A stretch of DNA of 64,000 bases, taken from JADKAC01 sp964492065. Lineage in GTDB: Bacteria > Bacteroidota > Bacteroidia > Chitinophagales > BACL12. The DNA lies in NCBI GenBank assembly GCA_964492065.1, contig CAZBHH010000007.1, positions 51,245-115,244 of the forward strand. Direction: 5' to 3'. Shown here one piece after another: positions 47,139-56,319 of the stretch (its first letter is position 1; every line of letters starts with the position of its first letter). Both the position numbers and the translations under genes were made by a program. Below the pieces are notes generated by a model. That model did no database searches and was not told the DNA's origin. It was given only the letters and a program-made list of their open reading frames with translations.

Positions 47139-48215
47139 ATGATTGACAAAAATATCCGCATTGCTGCCACACCTCCCGGCAGTTTTTACCTGGATGCCGG
47201 CCGATACAATGAGTCGGTCGAAAAGATATTTGCCCGTTGCTGGCATCTGATAGGGCATACATCGCAGTTTGACATGGATAATATGTTTTATCCCGCCGAA
47301 ATGATGCCCGGCTGTTTAAACGAGCCGATTATAGTGGCAAAACAGAATGGCGCATTTAATATGTTGTCCAACGTGTGCACGCACCGGGGATATATTTTAG
47401 TGAACGCCCCAACAAAAGTGGGACCGCTGCGCTGCAAATATCACGGGAGGTGTTTTTCGCCCGACGGAAGTTGTACTTCGATGCCGGAATTTGAAGAAGC
47501 CGAAAATTTCCCGACACGTATGGACAATCTATCAAAAGTGCCATTTCGGGAATGGGGCGGATTCTTATTCGCCTCGGTATTTCCCGCAATGGATTTTTCA
47601 GAGGTGATTGGCGATATTCAACAACGGCTTAACTGGTTTCCGTTTGACAGCCTGAAGTACAATGCGCAGGATTCACGCATATATGCGATACGTGCCAACT
47701 GGGCGCTGTACTGTGATAATTACCTGGAAGGTCTCCATATTCCATTCGTGCACAAGTCGCTTAACAAGGTAATCGACTATCCCAATTACGAAACGCACCT
47801 TTTTCCATATTGCAACCTGCAACTGGGAATTGCAAAAGAAGGAGAGCTCGCATTTGAACTGCCGCCCGGCTCTGCGGATTACGGTAAAAGCGTGGGGGCT
47901 TATTACTATTGGGTATTCCCGAATATGATGTTGAATTTTTACCCCTGGGGATTGAGTGTCAATATCGTGGAGCCTTTGTCGGTAGCAGAGACGAGAATTC
48001 GCTTCGAAACGTATATTGCGGATCCTTCAAAATACAACCGCGGTGCCGGCAGCGACCTGCACCGGGTGGAATTGGAAGATGAAGCAGTGGTGGAGAGCGT
48101 GCAACGGGGGTTGCAGTCCCGGTTCTACAGCCGTGGCAGATACAGTCCGAAAATGGAAAAGGGCGTGCATCATTTTCACCGGTTGGTACAGGAGTTTATG
48201 CAACATCCCCGGTAG
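47139..48215 (+). CDS. Rieske non-haem iron oxygenase, alpha-subunit type
   Basis: A 358-aa ring-hydroxylating-type oxygenase. The Rieske [2Fe-2S] ligands are Cys80, His82, Cys99 and His102 (CTHRG ... CKYHG). The mononuclear iron site is formed by Asp193/Asn194-region NYLEGLHIPFVH with His200 and His205, and an acidic residue near LEDEAVVE. It resembles the CntA/choline monooxygenase branch that acts on quaternary amines, but substrate cannot be read. No ferredoxin or reductase gene is near. Confidence 0.85.
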   Translation: MIDKNIRIAATPPGSFYLDAGRYNESVEKIFARCWHLIGHTSQFDMDNMFYPAEMMPGCLNEPIIVAKQNGAFNMLSNVCTHRGYILVNAPTKVGPLRCKYHGRCFSPDGSCTSMPEFEEAENFPTRMDNLSKVPFREWGGFLFASVFPAMDFSEVIGDIQQRLNWFPFDSLKYNAQDSRIYAIRANWALYCDNYLEGLHIPFVHKSLNKVIDYPNYETHLFPYCNLQLGIAKEGELAFELPPGSADYGKSVGAYYYWVFPNMMLNFYPWGLSVNIVEPLSVAETRIRFETYIADPSKYNRGAGSDLHRVELEDEAVVESVQRGLQSRFYSRGRYSPKMEKGVHHFHRLVQEFMQHPR

Positions 48216-48395
48216 TGTATTGATATCGGAGTTGTTGGCTATGCAAAAAAATATACAGCAATGCGATATACCCTTGTCGACCAAACCAACTGTGTAAAAA
48301 ATCACGTGCTGTAATTATCCGGTAGCGCTTATTTTTACATGCAGAATGAATTGCCGTGCATTGCGGAAAACAGAGTACAGAAGTAGTTTCTCCGG

Positions 48396-50771
48396 TTAAA
48401 ATGCGGCAGTTGTTACACCGTCACCGCCTAAATTCTGTGGTTCGAATTGGTAATTAGTAACGCCGATGTGTTGTTTCAGTACCATCTGGACCGCCTGGCG
48501 CAGTACACCGGTACCTTTGCCGTGGATAATGCGCACACTATGTACATTGCGCATCATCGCCGCATCCAGGAATTTCTCCAGCTCCAGCATCGCCTCTTCT
48601 TTCGGCATACCTCGCAAATCGATTTCCGGAACGGGTTCGTCTTTTTCCAATACTACTTTGACATGTGCCGTTTTTGCGGATTCCTTTTGCGGGTTTTCGG
48701 ATAATGACAACTCCGAAATTAAAACGGTGCTTTTCAAATTTCTGAAAATTACCGTTGCTTTATCTTTTGTCACCGATTCTACAACCCCGACTTCCCCGCT
48801 GCCGGCAATAGTTACAAACATGCCCGGCTGCAGGATGCCGGCGGGAATTGCCGGCTCTTCGGTGCGGATATGCATCTTGCGTTTGCGCAGGTTGTCGTTT
48901 TTGTTGTGATTGATAAATGCTTTCAGCTTCTGTTGGATCACCTGCTTCTGTGCCGGCTCGGACGCTTTTAATGCCGCAAGGAGTTCGCTGAATTCCGCCT
49001 CCATCTTTTGAATGACGGCATCCGTCTTTTCCAGTTTTTTAAGATGAAACTGCTGCTGTTTTTCTTTGGCTTTCTGCAATTCACGTTTTAATTCTTCCTC
49101 TTGTTGCCGCAATTGCTTTTCGTGTTGTTTCAATTCCTTTTCACGCAGTCGCAAATGCTCTTTTTCAATGCGCACATGCTTGAGCAGTTCTTCAAATTGC
49201 AGGTGTTCTTTGCTGACAAGACTCTTCGCCTTTGACAACACCTGTTCGGGCAATTTTGACTTCTTTGCAATTTCAAAGGCATAAGAGCTTCCCGGTTTGC
49301 CGGTTTCGAGGACATAGGTGGGTTTCAAATGCGTTTCGTCGTATAACATGCATCCGTTCATAACTCCCGGGTTATTGGCGGCAAATACTTTCAGGTTGGC
49401 ATAGTGCGTTGTGATTACACCGAAGACTTTTTGATGATTTAATGTTTCAAGAACGGATTCGGCAATCGCACCGCCGGCATTGGGATCGGTACCCGTACCG
49501 AATTCATCAATTAACACCAGCGTTTTACCGCCGCCGTGAAAAATAAAATGCTGCATTTTCATCAGCCGGCTGCTATAGGTAGATAGCTCGTCTTCAAGAC
49601 TCTGGGTATCGCCGGCATCGCAGAATATATTTTTAAACACACCGAGACGGCTTTGGTCGGCGCAGGGAATTAACAGGCCGCTCTGCACCATCAACTGCAA
49701 TAGCCCGATCGTTTTCAGGCTTACGGATTTTCCGCCCGCATTGGGGCCGCTGATTACCAGAATGCGGTTGTCTGCATTTAATTCCACCTGCAGCGGCACC
49801 GTCGGCTTCTGCTGACCTTTGTTGATGGCATATAACACGGGATGCACTGCATTGTATAAATAAATGACTTGCGCATCGTCAATTACCGGCTTTACAGCGC
49901 CAATTTGTAGGGCATATTTGGCAATGGCCTTTTTCATATCGGTTACAGAAAGCAACCATTGATATGCGGTGAAGTGATCTTTGTACGTGGAAATGGCAGT
50001 AGTAAGCGCCTCCATAATCCGGTAGCGCTCCCGCTTTTCTTCCCGCTCCAGTTCAAATAGCGCATTTTGTATTTCCACTACTTCCTGAGGTTCAATAAAT
50101 ACTGTTTTGCCCGAATCGCTTTCGTCGTGAATGATACCCCGTACCTGTCGTTTGTATTCGCTCAACAAACCGATTACCCGCCTGTTGTTGCGCATGCTTT
50201 CTTCCACATCGCTGAGCATTCCGCTGTTGCGCAAACGGAGCAGCGCCTTTTGAAACTCCCGCTCCAATTGTTTGCGCTCCTTGTCCATTTGCCTGTGGAT
50301 TTTCACCAGGCCGGGGCTGGCATCCGGTCGCATCCCTCCACCTTCGTCGAGGACATCGTTAATTAATTGCACAATGCGCTTTTCGTAAACGATGTGTTGC
50401 GTCATGGCGGTCAGTGCCGGATACTTTTCGGAATTATTGCGAAGGAACCGAATGAGATTTCCGGCCTGCATGGTGTTGGCCCGCAACTGATGCACCTGCA
50501 TTTCGTTCAACACGTATTTTTCTATCTGCAAAAGCGGGAAGATTTCCCTCGTATCGTAAGTGCGCTCTCCCGGAAATTTATCCTCCAGTTGCAGGATTTG
50601 TTTCATTTCATACGCCTGCGATAAGTGCTTTACTATTTCCGCATGCCTGTCGAGTGGTTTGATGGCATTGACACGTTCCAGGCCGTGAGCGGTTTCGCAA
50701 TAAGCGGCAATAGAGCGGAGTACCTTGTCAAATTCCAGCGTATTGAGAATATCGTTTGGAAACAGATGCAC
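48396..50771 (-). CDS. mutS2: Endonuclease MutS2
   Basis: A 791-aa MutS-family ATPase with a C-terminal Smr nuclease domain; acts on recombination intermediates and, in some bacteria, on collided ribosomes. Walker A ISGPNAGGKSVSLKTIG, Walker B LIDEFGTGTDPNAG, a long coiled coil (about 510-620, Glu/Lys/Gln-rich), and the Smr block IDLRGMPKEEAMLELE with IIHGKGTGVLR. Start is GTG at 50771 (MHLFPNDI); no ATG is available before the conserved N terminus. Confidence 0.93.
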   Translation of the reverse strand: MHLFPNDILNTLEFDKVLRSIAAYCETAHGLERVNAIKPLDRHAEIVKHLSQAYEMKQILQLEDKFPGERTYDTREIFPLLQIEKYVLNEMQVHQLRANTMQAGNLIRFLRNNSEKYPALTAMTQHIVYEKRIVQLINDVLDEGGGMRPDASPGLVKIHRQMDKERKQLEREFQKALLRLRNSGMLSDVEESMRNNRRVIGLLSEYKRQVRGIIHDESDSGKTVFIEPQEVVEIQNALFELEREEKRERYRIMEALTTAISTYKDHFTAYQWLLSVTDMKKAIAKYALQIGAVKPVIDDAQVIYLYNAVHPVLYAINKGQQKPTVPLQVELNADNRILVISGPNAGGKSVSLKTIGLLQLMVQSGLLIPCADQSRLGVFKNIFCDAGDTQSLEDELSTYSSRLMKMQHFIFHGGGKTLVLIDEFGTGTDPNAGGAIAESVLETLNHQKVFGVITTHYANLKVFAANNPGVMNGCMLYDETHLKPTYVLETGKPGSSYAFEIAKKSKLPEQVLSKAKSLVSKEHLQFEELLKHVRIEKEHLRLREKELKQHEKQLRQQEEELKRELQKAKEKQQQFHLKKLEKTDAVIQKMEAEFSELLAALKASEPAQKQVIQQKLKAFINHNKNDNLRKRKMHIRTEEPAIPAGILQPGMFVTIAGSGEVGVVESVTKDKATVIFRNLKSTVLISELSLSENPQKESAKTAHVKVVLEKDEPVPEIDLRGMPKEEAMLELEKFLDAAMMRNVHSVRIIHGKGTGVLRQAVQMVLKQHIGVTNYQFEPQNLGGDGVTTAAF

Positions 50772-50819
50772 GGGCGGTGATGTTTATTTTGCAAAATTCT
50801 TATAATACGGCGAAATAAA

Positions 50820-50848
50820 AAATCCCGGCACATCAGTACCGGGATTTA
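50820..50848 (-). terminator. Intrinsic terminator after hsp20
   Basis: AATCCCGG (50821-50828) pairs with CCGGGATT (50839-50846); on the minus strand a T-run follows. Confidence 0.75.
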
Positions 50849-50866
50849 CCTACTTTGAAATCAACC

Positions 50867-51310
50867 TTACTTAATCTCAACTTTTTTGGCAACGGCGGTT
50901 GCTTTTACTTCCTTCTTGGGAAGGCCTACACGCAAGATGCCGTTTTCGTAGTTTGCTTCCACTTTTTCGGTGTTTACATTTTCGGGCAGTGAAAAGGTGC
51001 GTTTGAAATTTCCAAAGGAAAATTCTTTGCGGGTAAACTCTTCAGTGCTCTCTTCCTTGCTCACTTCCTTTTTACCGGAGATGGTGATGTAGTCGTTTTC
51101 AACCTGGATATCAATGTCATTCTTGTCGAATCCCGGAATGGCGAATTCCAGCTGAAACGCATTTTCGGTTTCCTTAATGTTTACCGAGGGCACGAATGCT
51201 CCTTTCTCACCCATCCAGTTGTAGGGGAAGTTGCGATTGAATACTTCATCAAAAATGTCGAAAACGGTCGGGATACCGTTCGGTCTGCGATTTACTTTTA
51301 ACAGTGTCAT
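50867..51310 (-). CDS. Small heat-shock protein, Hsp20/alpha-crystallin family
   Basis: A 147-aa holdase chaperone. The alpha-crystallin domain runs from VNIKETENAFQLEFAIPGFDKNDI to ENGILRVGLPKKE (the conserved G-x-L motif), and the C terminus ends with VAKKVEIK. The N terminus includes DEVFNRNFPYNW. No CIRCE element or TAnnTTTG box was seen upstream. Confidence 0.93.
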   Translation of the reverse strand: MTLLKVNRRPNGIPTVFDIFDEVFNRNFPYNWMGEKGAFVPSVNIKETENAFQLEFAIPGFDKNDIDIQVENDYITISGKKEVSKEESTEEFTRKEFSFGNFKRTFSLPENVNTEKVEANYENGILRVGLPKKEVKATAVAKKVEIK

Positions 51311-51599
51311 AGTCTTTATTTTTTTTTATTTAAAATGAATGTTTGACTTTCCCTGTTCAATCTCCGTTCCATTTCAAAAACCGGAAATATTTACTGCATT
51401 TTTTTCCGATTTTATTTTTTTTGATGACGTTGTTTCAGTTGAATGTGGTAAATGCTGACAGATGTTCTTAAACGCAGTTGGTTTTAATACAAACTGCAAT
51501 CAACGGTAGATCTGAAATGGCCGGGGTAGAGGTATTGCTGCAAACAGCTCCATCGGATTCAAGGAAAGCAGCGGCGGCATATTTGAATTGAACAGTGCG
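51311..51599. other. AT-rich intergenic region between hsp20 and the metallophosphoesterase gene
   Basis: 289 bases with long T and A tracts near 51320-51420. No gene, CIRCE or strong hairpin seen. Confidence 0.4.
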
Positions 51600-52097
51600 T
51601 TAACTTCCTCGTTTCCCCAGTTCAATTACATTGAGATTGAACGGTTTGCCATCGGCAATTTCGAACTGCAACATGGTACGGGTGGTGTGCAGTCCATGCC
51701 GTCCTGCCGCCCCCGGGTTGAGGGTGAGCATTTTGTATGTTGCGTCGAAAGCGACTTTTAAAATATGCGAATGACCGCAAACAAAAACCGATGGCGGATT
51801 GTGTTGCAGTATCTGCCGCACACGTGGATCGTACCTGCCGGGGTAACCCCCGATATGGGTTATCCAAACATTTGCACCTTCGCACTGAAAGCGGTTGTCG
51901 AGCGGGAATTCCCGCCGCACATCCCGGCCGTCGATATTGCCGTACACCGCTTTTACCGGTTTTAATTTTGCAATGGCATCCGTTACCGCCGGTGAGCCGA
52001 TATCGCCGGCATGCCACACTGTATCCACAGCCGAAACATAGTGCAGAATGCGGTCGTCAATATAACCGTGCGTATCAGAAAGCAGGAGGATTTTCAT
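51600..52097 (-). CDS. YfcE/MJ0936-type metallophosphoesterase
   Basis: A 165-aa phosphodiesterase. Metal ligands are visible in LLSDTHG, HAGDIGS, VYGNID, THIGGYPG and CGHSHILK. Typical size for this single-domain family; substrate unknown. Its ATG overlaps the stop of miaA by four bases, so it is the last gene of a tight operon. Confidence 0.88.
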   Translation of the reverse strand: MKILLLSDTHGYIDDRILHYVSAVDTVWHAGDIGSPAVTDAIAKLKPVKAVYGNIDGRDVRREFPLDNRFQCEGANVWITHIGGYPGRYDPRVRQILQHNPPSVFVCGHSHILKVAFDATYKMLTLNPGAAGRHGLHTTRTMLQFEIADGKPFNLNVIELGKRGS

Positions 52098-53008
52098 TGC
52101 AGGCTGTCGTTGATATATTGCGCAATAGCTTCCGTGGCAGCGGGTTCAAACCACCGGTAATGTTTGTCTTTCCGGAACCAGGTGCGCTGTCTTTTGGCAT
52201 AATTGCGGGTGTGTTGTTTTATCCGCTCCACGGCGGCATCCAAAGTGCATTTGCCTTCCAGGTAATCGAATAATTCGCTATAGCCCACCGTTTGCAAAGC
52301 ATTTAAGTTTCTATGTGGGTACAAACTGCGGCATTCCTTCAGTAATCCCTGTTGCATCATCCTGTCCACCCTTGCATTGATTTGTCCGTACAGCACATTT
52401 CTATCGGCATCGAGGCATATTTGAACGGGTTTGAAATTCCTGTTGCGGTTACTGTTTTTCCTGAAACCGGAATAAGGTTTACCGCTGAGCAACATTACTT
52501 CCACAGCACGCATGAGCCGCTGCGGATTTTGAATATCCACCTGGCTGTAGTAAACCGGGTCCCGTTCAGCGACAAACTGCTGGAGATAGGACAAGCCCTT
52601 TGCAGCGTATAAATCCATTACCTGTTTGCGCAATGCGGCATCGGCGCCGGGTATATTGTCAAGGCCATAGAGTACGGCATCGATATAAAATCCCGATCCG
52701 CCAACCAGGAATAGTACTTCATGGGTCTTGAACAGCACATCAGTCAATGCGATAACCTCCTCTTCATAACGGCCTGCGCTGTACTCGTCGTGTATGGATA
52801 TTGAATCGATAAAATAATGTGGGACAGCCGCTAATTGATTTGCATCGGGCTTGGCAGTGCCGATTTGCATCTCCTTGTAAATTTGCCGGGCATCCGCCGA
52901 AATAATGGAGCTGTTAAATGCCTTAGCCAGTTGGATGGCAAGCGACGTTTTGCCGATGCCGGTAGGGCCGGCGACAACCACCAGTATGTTGTTCCCTTGG
53001 CGATGCAT
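52094..53008 (-). CDS. miaA: tRNA dimethylallyltransferase
   Basis: Transfers dimethylallyl to A37 of tRNAs reading UNN codons. The 304-aa protein has P-loop GPTGIGKTSLAIQLA, DARQIYKEMQIGTAKP, VGGSGFYIDAVLYGLD and RQRTWFRKD. It is in an operon with the CCA-type nucleotidyltransferase, another tRNA maturation enzyme. Confidence 0.95.
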   Translation of the reverse strand: MHRQGNNILVVVAGPTGIGKTSLAIQLAKAFNSSIISADARQIYKEMQIGTAKPDANQLAAVPHYFIDSISIHDEYSAGRYEEEVIALTDVLFKTHEVLFLVGGSGFYIDAVLYGLDNIPGADAALRKQVMDLYAAKGLSYLQQFVAERDPVYYSQVDIQNPQRLMRAVEVMLLSGKPYSGFRKNSNRNRNFKPVQICLDADRNVLYGQINARVDRMMQQGLLKECRSLYPHRNLNALQTVGYSELFDYLEGKCTLDAAVERIKQHTRNYAKRQRTWFRKDKHYRWFEPAATEAIAQYINDSLQ

Positions 53009-53012
53009 ACAA

Positions 53013-54467
53013 TTATGCTCCTTTTGGTATCAACCCCAACTCCATTCCCTTTTTGAGCATTAATTCCTTTGCGTGTGCATAGTCGTTGGGAATCACGCCG
53101 TCGAGAATAGACTCGCGGATATAGTTTTTAATGATACCCACTTCCCGTCCCGGTGCAATGTCAAACGTTTGCATAATGTCATCGCCGGTAATAGGCGGTT
53201 GAAAATTGCGTATATGATCCTGTTCTTCGACAGCCTTCAGCTTTTGACGGACCATTTCGAAATTTTCGCGGTAGCGTTTTATTTTCAACCGGTTTTTAGT
53301 GGTAATATCCGCTTCGCACAATAACATCAGGTTGTCTATATCGTCGCCCGCATCGAACAATAACCTGCGAATAGCGCTGTCGGTTACATTCTCTTTGGTA
53401 AGTGAAATAGGGCGCAGGTGGAGTGCTACCATCTTTGCTACGAATTGCATTTTACTATCCAGGGGCAAGGCCAGTCGCTTGAAAATAACGGGAACCATTT
53501 GTGCTCCCAGCGCATCGTGGCCGTGAAATGTCCAACCCTGTTTTGGGTAGTACCTCTTGGTGGCGGGTTTGGCGATGTCGTGCAACAGGGCAGCCCATCG
53601 CAACCACAGGTTTTCAGTGGTGAGGCTGATATTGTCCAGCACTTCCAGCGTGTGATAGAAATTATCTTTATGACCACGTCCGTCTTTCATATCCACGCCG
53701 TGCATAGCCGCCAGTTCGGGGAAAATTATTTCGAGTAAACCGCAATCTGAGAGCAGTGAAAAACCGGATGACGGAATGGGCGACAGAATGATTTTATTGA
53801 GTTCGTCGGTAATGCGCTCCTGTGAAACGATGGCAATGCGCTCCCGGTCTTTTGCAATCGCTTCAAAGGTCTCATCGTCGATTCTGAAACCGAGTTGTGC
53901 GGCAAAGCGAATGGCCCGCAGCATGCGCAGCGGATCATCGCTGAATGTGGTCAACGGCGGCAGTGGCGTTTTTACTATGCGCTCACCTAAATGCGCCAGG
54001 CCGTTGAATGGGTCGATGAGATGTCCGTAGTCCTCTGCATTTAGCGAAATTGCCAATGTATTGATTGTAAAGTCCCGCCGGTTCTGATCGTCTTCGAGCG
54101 TGCCGTCTTCAACGATTGGTTTGCGGCTGTTGCTGCGATACGATTCTTTCCGGGCGCCGACAAATTCCAGGTCCGTGTTGCCACAATGTATGTGCGCCGT
54201 TCCGAAGCTTTCGAACACTTTTACCCCCGGAGTATCCGGCAACAGTGCGCTGACAGCTTGCGCAAGCTGAATGCCACTGCCTACGCATACAAAATCTATA
54301 TCCGTAACCTCGCGGTATAAAATTTTATCACGCACATACCCGCCGACTATGTAAACGGGAAATTGCAGTGCACCTGCTGCCGTTGCCACTTGTTTGAAAA
54401 TAAATAATTCCTCATCCGAAAAGGGAAGGGCATCCAGTAAGTTTTTGTATCGCAGGTCGGAGAACAT
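53013..54467 (-). CDS. CCA tRNA nucleotidyltransferase/poly(A) polymerase family with HD domain
   Basis: A 484-aa enzyme. The nucleotidyltransferase head has VGGYVRDKIL and TDIDFVCVG (catalytic Asp residues), RRDFTINTLA, then RFAAQLGFRID. An HD phosphohydrolase domain follows with LHDIAKPAT, and a helical tail. Its ATG overlaps the dapD stop as TAATG. Whether it adds CCA or poly(A) cannot be told from sequence alone, but no second candidate is in the window. Confidence 0.88.
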   Translation of the reverse strand: MFSDLRYKNLLDALPFSDEELFIFKQVATAAGALQFPVYIVGGYVRDKILYREVTDIDFVCVGSGIQLAQAVSALLPDTPGVKVFESFGTAHIHCGNTDLEFVGARKESYRSNSRKPIVEDGTLEDDQNRRDFTINTLAISLNAEDYGHLIDPFNGLAHLGERIVKTPLPPLTTFSDDPLRMLRAIRFAAQLGFRIDDETFEAIAKDRERIAIVSQERITDELNKIILSPIPSSGFSLLSDCGLLEIIFPELAAMHGVDMKDGRGHKDNFYHTLEVLDNISLTTENLWLRWAALLHDIAKPATKRYYPKQGWTFHGHDALGAQMVPVIFKRLALPLDSKMQFVAKMVALHLRPISLTKENVTDSAIRRLLFDAGDDIDNLMLLCEADITTKNRLKIKRYRENFEMVRQKLKAVEEQDHIRNFQPPITGDDIMQTFDIAPGREVGIIKNYIRESILDGVIPNDYAHAKELMLKKGMELGLIPKGA

Positions 54468-55282
54468 TATATGGCTACATTAAACGCACGCAAAGCGTTG
54501 TTGAGCGATGTTTTTTTATCGGTTGATTCTTTGCGCTTCCCAATAATCAATGCACAGGGAACCTGGTAGGTGCCCGCCGGAAATGCCTTGGTATAACTGC
54601 CCGGAATGACCACGCTGCGTGCGGGTACCCGGGCGGTGTATTCTATGGGTGCATCGCCGCTGACATCTATGATTTTGGTGGATTGTGTAATCACCACATT
54701 GGCGCCGAGTACCGCTTCTTCTTCTATAATTACGCCTTCAACCACGATACAACGGGAGCCGATAAAACAATTGTCCTCGATAATTACCGGCCCTGCCTGA
54801 ACGGGCTCCAATACGCCGCCGATACCGACACCGCCGCTGAGATGTACATTCTTGCCGATTTGTGCACAACTGCCTACCGTCGCCCATGTATCCACCATCG
54901 TCCCGGTATCGACATATGCGCCGATATTGATATAAGACGGCATCATGATGACGCCTTTTGCAACATAGCTGCCGTAACGTGCAATCGCATGGGGTACCAC
55001 ACGGACACCCAGCGTGTCGTAATTTTTTTTCAGCGGAATTTTATCGTAAAATTCGAGCGGGCCTGCCTGTGTGCTTTCCATTGGCTGAATGGGAAAATAC
55101 ATTATCACCGCTTTCTTAACCCATTGATTTACCTGCCAAACTCCCTGTTGTTTTTCGGCAACACGCAGCGTGCCTGTATCCAAATGTCCAATCGCCTGGC
55201 GAATTGCCAGACGGGTTTCCGCTGTTTCCAGCAATGACCTGTCCTCCCAGGCTGCTTCTATGTGTCGCCTTATGTGCTCCAT
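54467..55282 (-). CDS. dapD: Tetrahydrodipicolinate N-succinyltransferase
   Basis: Succinylase branch of lysine/diaminopimelate synthesis. The 271-aa protein has a helical N-terminal domain and a left-handed beta-helix with hexapeptide repeats (about 100-240), including GAYVDTGTMVDTWATVGSCA and GGVLEPVQAGPVIIEDNCFIGS, typical of DapD. First gene of the operon that continues with the nucleotidyltransferase, miaA and metallophosphoesterase genes. Confidence 0.92.
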   Translation of the reverse strand: MEHIRRHIEAAWEDRSLLETAETRLAIRQAIGHLDTGTLRVAEKQQGVWQVNQWVKKAVIMYFPIQPMESTQAGPLEFYDKIPLKKNYDTLGVRVVPHAIARYGSYVAKGVIMMPSYINIGAYVDTGTMVDTWATVGSCAQIGKNVHLSGGVGIGGVLEPVQAGPVIIEDNCFIGSRCIVVEGVIIEEEAVLGANVVITQSTKIIDVSGDAPIEYTARVPARSVVIPGSYTKAFPAGTYQVPCALIIGKRKESTDKKTSLNNALRAFNVAI

Positions 55283-55432
55283 GCCGTAAAGTTAGGACGA
55301 TTCGGCGGGTTATTGAAAAGTTCCGGCACGATGTGCTGTGTAACTGAAATATTGGAATCGAAATCTGTTGCTCTGCCCGATGTAAATTATAGAAGTGATA
55401 TAGTGGTGGTTGGCAGCCCGGATGAACCGGTA

Positions 55433-56317
55433 TCACCGAAAATGCTGCACGATGTGCTTTACTTGTGAAGCGTAAGCGTCACCAAACAATACGGTGTGTA
55501 CCAGCAGCGGATATAAGTTGCAAACCGGTATTCTCGATTTCCAACCCGGTTCCAATGGAAATATTTCGTGATAGCTGTCAAAAATATCGCGGTCGAATCC
55601 GCCGAACAGATGCATCATGGCTATGTCCATTTCGCGGTGGCCAAAATAAACCGCCGGGTCAATGAGGAACCCGTAACCGTTCGGGCCGGTAATACAATTG
55701 CCAGCCCATAAATCGCCGTGTAATAAAGCCGGTGGTTCGGCGGGGAAAATATGTTCGAGTCGCAGAAACAGGTTATCAAACATCCTGATCGCCGGGACAT
55801 CTAACGCCCCTGCGTCAATTGCCGATTTTAATACCGGTTCAATACGCCGGTGTATAAAAAAATCCGACCATGCATTACAGGCCGTATTCTCCTGTGGTAA
55901 GGATCCGATATAGTTGTCGAAATCCAGCCCGAACCGGCCGGAGGTAAAGCGGTGTAGCCCGGCTAACCGGCTGGCAAATCTACGGGCAAAATCGCCATTG
56001 CGCCGGGCGGGTTCCAGCAGTTCGAGTATTAAATATTGAAATGCATTTTGCTCAAACAGCGCTATAACGTGCGGCACAAACCCCGGGCAAGCCTCTTCCA
56101 TCATTTGCAACCCCTTTGCCTCGGCGGCAAACATTCCCGGAAACTTGTCGGCACTATTGATTTTTACGAAGAAACTGCCCGCACCGGTGCGCATGTTATA
56201 ACATGCGTTTATACATCCGCCGCCCACATCGCCGGTATTTAAAATGCGCAGCGGCTGTTGCAAAACATCTGACAGGACAGCCTCAATTGCCGGCAGGTGT
56301 TTCGCGGGCAGGGCCAT
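55433..56317 (-). CDS. Fructosamine kinase family protein
   Basis: A 294-aa kinase of the protein-kinase-like fold that phosphorylates ketosamines on glycated amines. Nucleotide-site lysine in FFVKIN, the hinge YLILELLE, the catalytic loop LLHGDLWAGN and the metal Asp in IDPAVYFGHREMDIAM are present. Two bases separate its start from the stop of the preceding secreted-protein gene. Confidence 0.88.
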   Translation of the reverse strand: MALPAKHLPAIEAVLSDVLQQPLRILNTGDVGGGCINACYNMRTGAGSFFVKINSADKFPGMFAAEAKGLQMMEEACPGFVPHVIALFEQNAFQYLILELLEPARRNGDFARRFASRLAGLHRFTSGRFGLDFDNYIGSLPQENTACNAWSDFFIHRRIEPVLKSAIDAGALDVPAIRMFDNLFLRLEHIFPAEPPALLHGDLWAGNCITGPNGYGFLIDPAVYFGHREMDIAMMHLFGGFDRDIFDSYHEIFPLEPGWKSRIPVCNLYPLLVHTVLFGDAYASQVKHIVQHFR

Positions 56318-56319
56318 GG

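Noticed and set aside
55262..55468. 68-aa plus-strand frame between dapD and the fructosamine kinase gene
   Set aside because: No family features, overlaps the dapD start and has no promoter or conserved composition.
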